Assembly: GCA_943325355.2 (NCBI GenBank)
Contig: CALPPA020000014.1
Coordinates: 1-14,844 of the forward strand
Source: Klebsiella pneumoniae
Lineage (GTDB): Bacteria > Bacteroidota > Bacteroidia > Flavobacteriales > Flavobacteriaceae
Length of the DNA: 14,844 nucleotides
Direction: 5' to 3'
This document shows, one piece after another, positions 1 through 6,696 of the stretch. The stretch's first letter is position 1. Every line of letters begins with the position of its first letter. The notes below the pieces were generated by a model, which did no database searches, was not told where the DNA came from, and saw nothing but the letters and a program-made list of their open reading frames with translations. The position numbers and the translations under genes are program-made.

Positions 1-384
1 ATTAACGGAATTACAGCTATCGTTTTAATTGCTGGAGTATTGGCTATTAAAAATGGTAACAGAATACTTCACAAACGTTTGATGACAATGGCAATTGCAC
101 TTTCAGTAGTTTTTTTGGTGATGTATGTCGCTTATCATATGACAACAGATTCGACCAAATTTGGAGGAGAGGGTACGATTAAATTAGTTTATTTTTTTAT
201 TTTAATATCTCACATAATTTTGTCTATTGCAGTTATTCCTTTGGTTTTGATAACTTATGTTCGAGCTTTGGCAGAACGATTTGACAGGCATAAAAAAATT
301 GCTAGAATTACATTCCCAATTTGGTTATATGTCGCTGTTACAGGAGTTGTAGTTTATTTAATGATTTCGCCTTATTATGTTTAG
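1..384 (+). CDS. DUF420 family membrane protein, 3' part (start outside window)
   Basis: The reading frame is open from base 1 to the TAG at 382-384, so 127 residues of the C-terminal part are visible and the true start lies upstream. The TTG at 40 is not a credible start because the frame continues before it. Several hydrophobic helices are separated by short basic loops; the segments around H24-K26 (HKR), the YHxTTxSTKFGG stretch and the final HKKIARxTFPIWLYVAVTGVVVYLM are typical of DUF420. Members such as Staphylococcus CtaM / Bacillus YozB are needed for functional haem-copper oxidases, and in Bacteroidota the gene usually lies beside cytochrome c oxidase and SCO genes. A role in oxidase assembly in the inner membrane is inferred from the family. 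The last 8 bases (ATGTTTAG) overlap the start of the next gene, suggesting translational coupling. Confidence 0.9.
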   Translation: MNGITAIVLIAGVLAIKNGNRILHKRLMTMAIALSVVFLVMYVAYHMTTDSTKFGGEGTIKLVYFFILISHIILSIAVIPLVLITYVRALAERFDRHKKIARITFPIWLYVAVTGVVVYLMISPYYV

Positions 385-643
385 TAGAGAATATAGAGTA
401 AAGAATAAAAAGAAAAGAGGCAGTAGACAAAGAGTATATTTCTATATTCTATTTTCTATATTCTATTCTCTTTCTGCAAACGCGCAATGTGCTATGTGTC
501 GTGCGGCTTTAACGAGCGAGGGCAATGCCGTGAAAGCACAAGCTGTAAATGACGGCATCGTTTACCTTATGGTGATTCCATATGTCCTTGTTGTTGGAAT
601 TGGATATTATATTTACCGAATGAAAAAGAAGAAATCCAATTAA
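377..643 (+). CDS. Small CxxC protein with signal peptide and one membrane helix
   Basis: This 88-residue protein has no named function; I recognise it only as a type of small conserved protein seen next to DUF420 in Bacteroidota. A long basic N-region (residues 4-19) is followed by a hydrophobic core (20-33) and a likely signal-peptidase site after SANA (residue 36). The mature part would start Q37-C38-A-M-C41, a CxxC pair. A conserved-looking stretch EGNAVKAQAVNDGIVYLM leads into one helix (about 61-80) and a lysine-rich tail. This predicts a CxxC head outside the inner membrane and the tail in the cytoplasm. ATG 377 overlaps the DUF420 stop and is the only ATG upstream of the signal core. 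Residues about 3-33 are encoded by a heptad repeat, so the N-terminus is unusual. Metal or thiol chemistry in oxidase assembly is conceivable from context, but only inference. Confidence 0.75.
   Translation: MFSREYRVKNKKKRGSRQRVYFYILFSIFYSLSANAQCAMCRAALTSEGNAVKAQAVNDGIVYLMVIPYVLVVGIGYYIYRMKKKKSN
385..473 (+). repeat. Heptad repeat array inside the start of the small CxxC gene
   Basis: Positions 439-466 are two perfect copies of the 14-mer TTTCTATATTCTAT, that is four heptads alternating TTTCTAT and ATTCTAT, followed by a weaker TCTCTTT. The left half (385-433) is purine-rich with looser 7-nt units such as TAGAGAA and TATAGAG. AGAATATAGA (388-397) is the exact reverse complement of TCTATATTCT at 441-450 and again at 455-464, so the array can fold back on itself. 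It lies just after the DUF420 stop codon and encodes residues 3-33 of the next protein. Confidence 0.7.
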
Positions 644-647
644 TTCA

Positions 648-668
648 AATCTGCAATCTGCAACCTGA
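648..668. repeat. Short heptad repeat between convergent genes
   Basis: Two perfect copies of AATCTGC (648-654, 655-661) are followed by a diverged third unit, AACCTGA (662-668). The array takes up most of the 28-nt gap between the convergent stop codons of the small CxxC gene and the DUF4403 gene. No stem followed by a T-run is visible, so it is not called a terminator. Confidence 0.6.
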
Positions 669-671
669 TTA

Positions 672-2081
672 TTACTTCAATCCATCAACAGCTACTTTCA
701 CCGTTCCATTTACCTTTATAAAGGCAATAATCGCCTTGTTTGTTAATTGAATTTTCTGGAATTGTACATTGTCTATTTTTCCATTGACAAAAACACCTGG
801 CATTGGAGAATAATTTTTTAGATAAGCTGCCATACTTTGTTTTCCTTCTTCTAAATTTGGAACGATAGAATAACGACAACTCTCCTGAATTTTTCTTAAG
901 ACCAATCCTTGTGCAAGCCAGTTGGCAGTTCGCATTAATTTATTTTTGGTGTCTAAGGCATAATCCAATTTGTCAAAGAACAACTCTTTTGTTTGTTCAT
1001 TGTATTGCGGAAAACCTGTTAAATAAATCGTTCCGTTTACACTTCCTAAAACATCCAAAGCAATCACCATTTTGTCATTTTTATGCCAAATATCTACTTT
1101 TTGAACTTTTACTTTTTTGTTGCCAGAACCAAATTCCTGACCGGCAAAATTCTTGGTCATTATTTTTGAAGCTTCAGCAAAAGTAGAAACTGCTGCGATA
1201 TTTGCCGTGATTTGGTTGGGAATTTTAGAAACAGGTTTTAGGATAATTTTTGACGCCTCAAATTTTGATTCCGGTTGTTTTCCAATCAAAGTGGTCATTG
1301 TACATTTCATTCCCATATCCATCAAAAAAGTATCGTTTTTGAGTACAGCATCAGTCGAATAAATTTCAACGGGAGTAATTTGGAGCCAACTTTCATAGGC
1401 TTCACTCATTTGAAAAGGTGTGCAAATTTTCTCTAATGCTGCTAGAACATTAGGTTTAAAATCCATTGATTTTTCGATAGCTGCATCAATACTCCTTTCT
1501 ATTTTTGATCTAAAAATCTTAATAGCAGGAGTCATAAGATAGGTAACAGGAACATTTTTTCCAAAAACGACCATTGTTGGACTTTCATTCCAATCCAATG
1601 ATTTTAGCTCAGTTTTAGTGTTGAGTTTCCAATTGGTTAAACCCACATCGCTTAGCAAAGTAACTACGCCATTCAAGTTAAATTCTTTAGTATTATACAA
1701 TTCAACACCTAGTTTCTTTGTGCCAATCCTGTATTTGAATAAAACCTTGAGAGGTAAAATTGTTTTTATTTTTTGTCCTGCACTTTCTTTGTCATTTTCG
1801 ATAGATATTGGAGCAAGTTTCCAAATTTTCATCTCTATATTATCGTCTTCGATATTGTTGTCTTCGTAAATCAATCCATTCAAAAGAGTGTTTGTTTGGT
1901 TTTCGACATCTTTTAATTTTACACTAATGGGTAAATTAATAAAAGAAGGAGAGGTTTCATAAACTAATGGGCTGGCATCATTGGGTTCTGGTTTTAATGC
2001 CGCTATTTTATTAGATGAAGCACAACTCGAAATCAGGAAAATAATTAGGAATACAAGTAGAATTGGAAAGTATTTCAGCAT
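672..2081 (-). CDS. DUF4403 family lipoprotein
   Basis: This 469-residue protein matches the DUF4403 family known from Bacteroidota; its biochemical role is unknown. The N-terminus is a lipoprotein signal: a hydrophobic run (residues 5-17) ending in a lipobox with Cys20 (LISSC). The residues after the Cys (ASSNK) lack the acidic pattern that marks surface lipoproteins in some flavobacteria, so a periplasm-facing anchor is the simpler reading. The rest is soluble and beta-rich, with no other membrane helix. The C-terminal part (about 395-469) includes MRTANWLAQGLVLRKIQ and ends VKVNGTVKVAVDGLK-like, typical of the family. Transcription diverges from the efflux operon across a 168-nt gap and converges on the small CxxC gene with 28 nt between stops. 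Nothing visible ties it functionally to the pump. Confidence 0.85.
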   Translation of the reverse strand: MLKYFPILLVFLIIFLISSCASSNKIAALKPEPNDASPLVYETSPSFINLPISVKLKDVENQTNTLLNGLIYEDNNIEDDNIEMKIWKLAPISIENDKESAGQKIKTILPLKVLFKYRIGTKKLGVELYNTKEFNLNGVVTLLSDVGLTNWKLNTKTELKSLDWNESPTMVVFGKNVPVTYLMTPAIKIFRSKIERSIDAAIEKSMDFKPNVLAALEKICTPFQMSEAYESWLQITPVEIYSTDAVLKNDTFLMDMGMKCTMTTLIGKQPESKFEASKIILKPVSKIPNQITANIAAVSTFAEASKIMTKNFAGQEFGSGNKKVKVQKVDIWHKNDKMVIALDVLGSVNGTIYLTGFPQYNEQTKELFFDKLDYALDTKNKLMRTANWLAQGLVLRKIQESCRYSIVPNLEEGKQSMAAYLKNYSPMPGVFVNGKIDNVQFQKIQLTNKAIIAFIKVNGTVKVAVDGLK

Positions 2082-2100
2082 TTTAATTAGTTTGAGAAAG

Positions 2101-2122
2101 CAAAATTAATAAAACAAATATA
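2101..2122 (-). promoter_or_regulatory. Candidate promoter -7 elements for the DUF4403 gene
   Basis: On the minus strand two matches to the Bacteroidota -7 consensus TAnnTTTG occur upstream of the start at 2081: TATATTTG (2122-2115) and TAATTTTG (2108-2101). The one nearer the gene would give a leader of roughly 10-15 nt. No clear TTG -33 box is seen at the usual distance, so the call rests on the -7 element and the location. Confidence 0.35.
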
Positions 2123-2198
2123 TATTTAAGCTTAGGCTGTAACATATTTAAAATTATTATGTCTTATACCAAAATAGAATCAAACTATTTCCGTTTTC

Positions 2199-2233
2199 TT
2201 GTTAAAATCACATTTGCAGCATTTCTAAATTTG
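2199..2233 (+). promoter_or_regulatory. Candidate promoter for the ABC efflux operon
   Basis: TAAATTTG at 2226-2233 matches the Bacteroidota -7 consensus TAnnTTTG, and a TTG at 2199-2201 could serve as the -33 element. The 24-nt spacing is slightly longer than usual. Transcription would start around 2240, about 10 nt before the ATG at 2250, which fits the short leaders common in flavobacteria. Confidence 0.4.
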
Positions 2234-2249
2234 TTTAAAATTATCTAAA

Positions 2250-2951
2250 ATGATTGAAATTAAAGACTTACATAAATCGTACACCGTAGGAGGTTCTGAA
2301 TTGCACGTATTAAAAGGAATCAATTTCAACATCAAAGAAGGGGAGTTGGTGGCCATTATGGGGTCCTCAGGTTCTGGAAAATCTACGTTACTGAATATTT
2401 TAGGCATTTTGGACGAAGCCGATTCTGGACTTTATACTTTAGATAATGTGCCCATCAAAAAATTAAATGAAACTATCGCTTCTCGATATAGAAATCAATT
2501 TTTGGGCTTTGTTTTCCAATCTTTTAATCTTATTAATTATAAAAGTGCCCTAGATAACGTAGCTTTACCATTGTATTATCAGGGGTTGAAGCGAAAAGAA
2601 CGGAACGAAATTGCAATGCGATATTTAGAAAAAGTGGGTTTAGCATCACATTCACACCATCTACCTAATGAACTTTCTGGAGGACAAAAACAGCGTGTGG
2701 CGATTGCTAGGGCTTTAGCATCAAATCCCAAAGTATTATTGGCCGATGAGCCAACAGGAGCATTGGATACTTTGACTTCTTATGAAGTTATGGAATTGAT
2801 ACAAGGAATAAATGATGAAGGAAAAACCATCTTAATCGTAACTCACGAACCTGATATTGCCGCAATGTGCAAAAGAAATGTAGTCTTGAAAGACGGAATA
2901 ATCATAGACGATAAATTGGTTGAACAAGTAAGAGCTTCATCGTATGTTTAA
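2250..2951 (+). CDS. MacB/LolD-type ABC transporter ATP-binding protein
   Basis: This 233-residue protein is a complete nucleotide-binding subunit that hydrolyses ATP on the cytoplasmic side to drive an FtsX-type transporter. Visible motifs are Walker A GSSGSGKST (38-46), Q-loop Gln90, signature LSGGQ (142-146), Walker B VLLADE (162-167), the following PTGALD (168-173) and the switch His199 in VTHE. The PTGALD form and overall layout fit the MacB/YknY/LolD group that works with permeases having a large periplasmic domain. It is first in the efflux operon, and its stop codon overlaps the ATG of the first permease by 8 nt (ATGTTTAA), suggesting translational coupling. In E. coli MacB this domain is fused to the permease; here it is separate. 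The substrate cannot be read from the sequence. Confidence 0.95.
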   Translation: MIEIKDLHKSYTVGGSELHVLKGINFNIKEGELVAIMGSSGSGKSTLLNILGILDEADSGLYTLDNVPIKKLNETIASRYRNQFLGFVFQSFNLINYKSALDNVALPLYYQGLKRKERNEIAMRYLEKVGLASHSHHLPNELSGGQKQRVAIARALASNPKVLLADEPTGALDTLTSYEVMELIQGINDEGKTILIVTHEPDIAAMCKRNVVLKDGIIIDDKLVEQVRASSYV

Positions 2952-4188
2952 TATTGAACGCTGGCAAGAAATATTTGAGGCTATTGCCAAAAATAAACTG
3001 AGAACCTTTCTCACAGGACTTTCTGTGGCTTCGGGTATTTTTATTTTGGTTATACTTTTGGGAGTTGGAAAAGGTTTGCAAAACGGAATTGAAAAACAAT
3101 TTGAGCGTGATGCGGCTGGAATTATACAGGTATGGCCTGGAGCAACTACGAAGGCTTATAAAGGATTGAATCCTGGACGTGAAATTCAATTTAGAAATAG
3201 TGATTATGATATCACTGTGCAAAAATTTGGTGAGCAGTTTGAGAAAAATGGTGCGACTTATAATGCTTGGGGTGCTACCATTGTTTATGGAAAAGAATCT
3301 GGAAATTATCAATATCGTGGTGTAAATCCTGATTATATTGCCATTGCAAATGCAACAGTCGTAAAAGGTAGAAATATAAATATTAATGACTTGAATAACA
3401 AAGAAAAGGTAGTAGTTATTGGTCAAAAGGTTCAATTAGATTTATTCAAAGAAAAAAATCCTATTGGCGAAAAAATAGCAGTTAATAATATCAACTTTAA
3501 AGTGGTTGGTGTCTTTACTGATCCTGGTGGAGAACGACAAGAGGGAAGGGTTTTTATGCCATTATCAACAACGCAGCAGGTTTATGGTGCGGGTGATAAG
3601 ATTAGTAATATGTTTTATACTTTAAAAAAGAAAGATAGTTATGAAGAGGCTGTAGCTGAATCTGAAAAATTCAGTAAAAATTTAGAAACGATTTTAAAAA
3701 GCAAAAACTTAGTAGATCCTGAAGATAAAAGCGCTATTGGTGTTGACAATTCAATAGTAGAGGCTAAAAAGTTTTATGATTTAAACCTTTATATCCGATT
3801 GTTCTTTTGGTGGGTGGGGATTTGTACTATCATTGCGGGAGTGGTTGGGGTCGGAAATATTATGATGATTATTGTAAAAGAAAGAACTAAGGAAATAGGT
3901 ATTCGAAAAGCACTTGGAGCAACACCGGTTTCAATAATTGGAATGATTTTACATGAATCTATATTTATAACTGCAATTTCTGGATTTATGGGTCTTTTGA
4001 CTGGGTTGGCATTACTTGAATTAGTTGGTCCCCAAGTTCAAAGTGAATATTTTAGAAACCCACAAGTAGATTTTAATGTAGCCATTTCAACCGTAATTGT
4101 TTTAGTTATTGCAGGAGCTTTGGCAGGATTTATTCCAGCCTATAGAGCAGCAAAAATTAAACCCATTGTAGCACTTAGAGACGAATAA
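2944..4188 (+). CDS. FtsX-type ABC transporter permease, subunit 1
   Basis: This 414-residue inner-membrane protein has the MacB layout: an amphipathic N-terminus, TM1 (about 21-41), a large periplasmic domain (about 45-280, MacB_PCD type), then the FtsX domain with three helices (about 285-309, 335-360, 376-400). The hallmark VKERTKEIGIRKALGATP lies at 311-328 between TM2 and TM3, where it would contact the ATPase. MacB-type transporters act as mechanotransmitters: they do not carry substrate through the inner membrane but push it from the periplasm into TolC. The start overlaps the ATPase stop by 8 nt, and the stop is 2 nt before the second permease. It is a full-length paralogue of that neighbour, so the two probably form a heterodimer with the ATPase. 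Confidence 0.93.
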   Translation: MFNIERWQEIFEAIAKNKLRTFLTGLSVASGIFILVILLGVGKGLQNGIEKQFERDAAGIIQVWPGATTKAYKGLNPGREIQFRNSDYDITVQKFGEQFEKNGATYNAWGATIVYGKESGNYQYRGVNPDYIAIANATVVKGRNININDLNNKEKVVVIGQKVQLDLFKEKNPIGEKIAVNNINFKVVGVFTDPGGERQEGRVFMPLSTTQQVYGAGDKISNMFYTLKKKDSYEEAVAESEKFSKNLETILKSKNLVDPEDKSAIGVDNSIVEAKKFYDLNLYIRLFFWWVGICTIIAGVVGVGNIMMIIVKERTKEIGIRKALGATPVSIIGMILHESIFITAISGFMGLLTGLALLELVGPQVQSEYFRNPQVDFNVAISTVIVLVIAGALAGFIPAYRAAKIKPIVALRDE

Positions 4189-4190
4189 TT

Positions 4191-5456
4191 ATGTTTGATA
4201 GAGAAAAGTGGAATGAAATTTTGGAGGCCTTAACTGCGAATACCTTCCGAACAGTATTAACCGCTTTTGGGGTGTTCTGGGGCATATTTATTTTGGTTAT
4301 ACTATTAGCAGCCTCAAACGGATTAGAGAACGGTGTTAAAAAAGGATTTGATGGAATCGCAACAAACACAATGTTTATGTGGACACAAGGCGTTTCAAAA
4401 GCATACAAAGGCTTGCCTAAAAACAGGCAATTCGAATTCAGAAACAATGATGTAGATGCCTTAAAACAAAAATTCCCCGATTTATTATATGTTTCTCCAC
4501 GCAACCAATTGGGCGATTTTAACGGAGTTAGTAATGTAATACGAGGAACAAAAACGGGAGCTTACACCATTTATGGGGATTATCCAGAGTTAATCAAACA
4601 AGAGCAAATGGAAATCGTCAAAGGACGATTTGTCAATCAACAAGATATTCTATCGAGACGTAAAGTAACAATTATTGGAAATGGTGTTATTGCTGAATTG
4701 TATAAAACTACTGAGGAAGTTATAGGAACATACATTAAAATTAATGGTATAAATTTTATGGTGGTTGGCGTTTATAAATCCAAAGGGAATAACAATGGAA
4801 ATGCTGAATCTGCTCAAAAAAATATTTTCATTCCATTTACTACATTTCAACAAGCTTTTAATTTTGGCGACAGGGTAGGTTGGATGGCACTTACTGCAAA
4901 AGATGAAGCCTCTATAACCGCTTTGAAGCCAGGTATTATGGCCTTTATGAAGGAAAGACACACCATTCATCCCGATGATGAAAGAGCGGTAGGTAATTTT
5001 GATTTGTATGAAGAATTTCAAAAAGTACAAGATTTGTTTTTGGTTCTTAAATTCATTGCTTATTTTGTGGGGACATTAGTTTTATTATCGGGCATTATCG
5101 GAATCTCAAATATTATGTTAATTGTTGTAAAAGAACGTACTAATGAAATCGGAATTCGAAGAGCCTTGGGGGCTACTCCAGGTGCTATTCGATCACAAAT
5201 ATTATTAGAAGCCATTTTTCTAACCATAATTGCAGGAATGTTTGGAATCGCTGTGGCAACAGGTCTTTTAGGAATACTAAATATGATCTTAGCAACAATG
5301 CCATCAGAAGGAATGATGTTCATCAATCCAAGTGTAGATTTAACAGTAGTTATTATAGCCTTGTTAATATTAGTAGGGTCTGGCTTATTAGCAGGTTTCA
5401 TTCCTGCACAAACTGCCATCAATGTAAAACCTGTAGATGCCTTACGAACTGAATAA
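4191..5456 (+). CDS. FtsX-type ABC transporter permease, subunit 2
   Basis: This 421-residue paralogue of the preceding permease has the same layout: TM1 (about 21-42, with GVFWGIFILVILL), a periplasmic domain (about 45-280), and a C-terminal FtsX domain with VKERTNEIGIRRALGATP at 313-330, two residues off the position in subunit 1. Both proteins start with MF and an acidic/aromatic helix, share KAYKGL and FRN in the periplasmic domain, and end with GFIPA, a short variable link, then KP and ALR. It follows subunit 1 by 2 nt and precedes the first adaptor gene by 42 nt. A tandem duplication giving a heterodimeric pump core is the likely origin. The transported compound (drug, peptide, lipid or lipoprotein) is not evident. 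Confidence 0.93.
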   Translation: MFDREKWNEILEALTANTFRTVLTAFGVFWGIFILVILLAASNGLENGVKKGFDGIATNTMFMWTQGVSKAYKGLPKNRQFEFRNNDVDALKQKFPDLLYVSPRNQLGDFNGVSNVIRGTKTGAYTIYGDYPELIKQEQMEIVKGRFVNQQDILSRRKVTIIGNGVIAELYKTTEEVIGTYIKINGINFMVVGVYKSKGNNNGNAESAQKNIFIPFTTFQQAFNFGDRVGWMALTAKDEASITALKPGIMAFMKERHTIHPDDERAVGNFDLYEEFQKVQDLFLVLKFIAYFVGTLVLLSGIIGISNIMLIVVKERTNEIGIRRALGATPGAIRSQILLEAIFLTIIAGMFGIAVATGLLGILNMILATMPSEGMMFINPSVDLTVVIIALLILVGSGLLAGFIPAQTAINVKPVDALRTE

Positions 5457-5498
5457 AAAATCAATCAAAATCAATAATAATCGACTAAACACAATAAA

Positions 5499-6614
5499 AT
5501 GAAAAAAGGAATAACCATAAGCGTATTGATTCTAATCGCAGTAGTATTTTTCGGTGCTTTGTATTATTTGTATGCTAAGAATCAAGAATCACCCATCGTT
5601 TTTGAAACGGATAAAGTAGAGGTGAAAACGATAATAAAAAGTACACTTGCCACAGGAAATATTGTTCCAGACGAAGAAGTATTAATTAAACCTAATATTT
5701 CGGGGATTATCGAAGCTGTGTATATTAAAGCTGGCGAATCCGTAAAAGCAGGTGATATGATTGCCAAAATAAAAGTTGTTGCCAATGTTTCTAGTTTAAA
5801 TAACACACAAAATCAGGTGCAAACCGCTAAAATTGATTTAGATAATCAGGAGAGGCTATTCCAAAGACAAAAGACTTTGTTTGATAAAGGAGTGATTTCT
5901 GCCAATGATTTTGATGCTGCTCAGGTGGCTTACAAACAAGCAAAACAGAATTATGCTGCCGCCAAAAAAAGTAACGATATCGTAAAAACGGGAACTACTT
6001 CTGGAATGGGGAATTATGCAAATACTTTAATACGCTCTACGGTAAACGGAATGGTTCTAGATGTTCCAGTAAAAGTTGGAAATCAAGTTATAGAAAGTAA
6101 TAATTTTAACGAAGGAACTACTATTGCGAGTGTCGCCGATATTGGAAAAATGATATTTGTGGGTAAAGTAGATGAGTCCGAAGTTGGGAAAATCAAACTG
6201 AATATGCCTATCGAAATAACAGTTGGCGCTATAGAAAACAAAAAATTTGAAGCCGTTTTAACTTATATCGCTCCACAAGGAATAACCGAAAATGGAGCTA
6301 TTCAATTCGAAATTAAAGCAACGTTTATGAACCGAGATAATACATTTATAAGAGCTGGATTGAGTGCTAATGCTTCTATAATTTTAGAAAAGGCAGAAAA
6401 AGTTCAAGCATTAAAAGAATCTTTAATTCAATTTGATAAAAAAACTGAAAAGCCTTATGTAGAAATTGAAATTAGCAAACAAAAGTTTCAAAGGAGAGAG
6501 GTCATATTAGGTGTAAGCGATGGAATTTACGTTCAAATAAAAAGTGGAATTAAATCTTCAGACAAAATAAAGGTCTGGAATCAAGGTCTGATAACTGAAG
6601 AACCAAAACAGTAA
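5499..6614 (+). CDS. Periplasmic adaptor (membrane fusion protein) of the ABC efflux pump
   Basis: This 371-residue adaptor of the HlyD/MacA/AcrA superfamily has an N-terminal membrane anchor (residues 5-25) and then a periplasmic body. The first half-lipoyl segment lies about 60-92 (VKAGDMIAKI), an alpha hairpin about 98-160, the second half-lipoyl about 175-212, a beta-barrel about 215-298, and the membrane-proximal domain up to the C-terminus. The hairpin carries R123, L127 and S134, the R-x3-L-x6-S motif that AcrA-type adaptors use to bind the tip of TolC. It follows the second permease by 42 nt on the same strand and is the natural partner of this ABC core. The hairpin is short, as in many ABC-linked adaptors. 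A TolC gene follows after an 82-nt gap that holds its own predicted promoter. Confidence 0.92.
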   Translation: MKKGITISVLILIAVVFFGALYYLYAKNQESPIVFETDKVEVKTIIKSTLATGNIVPDEEVLIKPNISGIIEAVYIKAGESVKAGDMIAKIKVVANVSSLNNTQNQVQTAKIDLDNQERLFQRQKTLFDKGVISANDFDAAQVAYKQAKQNYAAAKKSNDIVKTGTTSGMGNYANTLIRSTVNGMVLDVPVKVGNQVIESNNFNEGTTIASVADIGKMIFVGKVDESEVGKIKLNMPIEITVGAIENKKFEAVLTYIAPQGITENGAIQFEIKATFMNRDNTFIRAGLSANASIILEKAEKVQALKESLIQFDKKTEKPYVEIEISKQKFQRREVILGVSDGIYVQIKSGIKSSDKIKVWNQGLITEEPKQ

Positions 6615-6654
6615 CTTAATCTGATAAAAAGAAATCTAGTTTTAAAAATAATGT

Positions 6655-6681
6655 TAAATTTGTGTAGTATCTTTGCTACGC
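6655..6681 (+). promoter_or_regulatory. Candidate promoter of the tolC-adaptor pair, with a dyad around the -7 box
   Basis: Two TAnnTTTG matches lie close together: TAAATTTG (6655-6662) and TATCTTTG (6668-6675). The second would start transcription near 6681, about 15 nt before the ATG at 6697, and so supports that start. The second box sits exactly between GTGTAG (6662-6667) and CTACGC (6676-6681), a 6-bp inverted repeat with one mismatch, which could be an operator or chance. No clear TTG -33 box is visible at the right spacing. Confidence 0.45.
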
Positions 6682-6696
6682 TTTCATTCAAAATAT

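Noticed and set aside
685..879. Minus-strand frame overlapping the 3' end of the DUF4403 gene in another phase
   Set aside because: Same-strand out-of-phase shadow. The DUF4403 frame is intact to its stop, so there is no sign of a frameshift.
911..1869. Plus-strand open frames inside the DUF4403 gene
   Set aside because: They are antisense to a clear lipoprotein gene, contain no motifs, and have no promoter or plausible start context.
2902..3435. 177-codon open frame on the minus strand inside permease 1
   Set aside because: Its protein is low-complexity Ile/Ser/Thr-rich with no recognisable domain, and it lies wholly antisense to a strongly conserved permease; it is a shadow frame.
5457..5498. 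AAAATCAAT repeated at 10-nt spacing before the first adaptor
   Set aside because: Only two short AT-rich copies, no 7-nt phase and no promoter box; ordinary A-rich leader is enough to explain it.
6673..6696. Upstream TTG start for the TolC gene giving 8 extra residues
   Set aside because: The TTG lies within the predicted -7 box, and the added residues would spoil a regular signal peptide that starts at the ATG at 6697.
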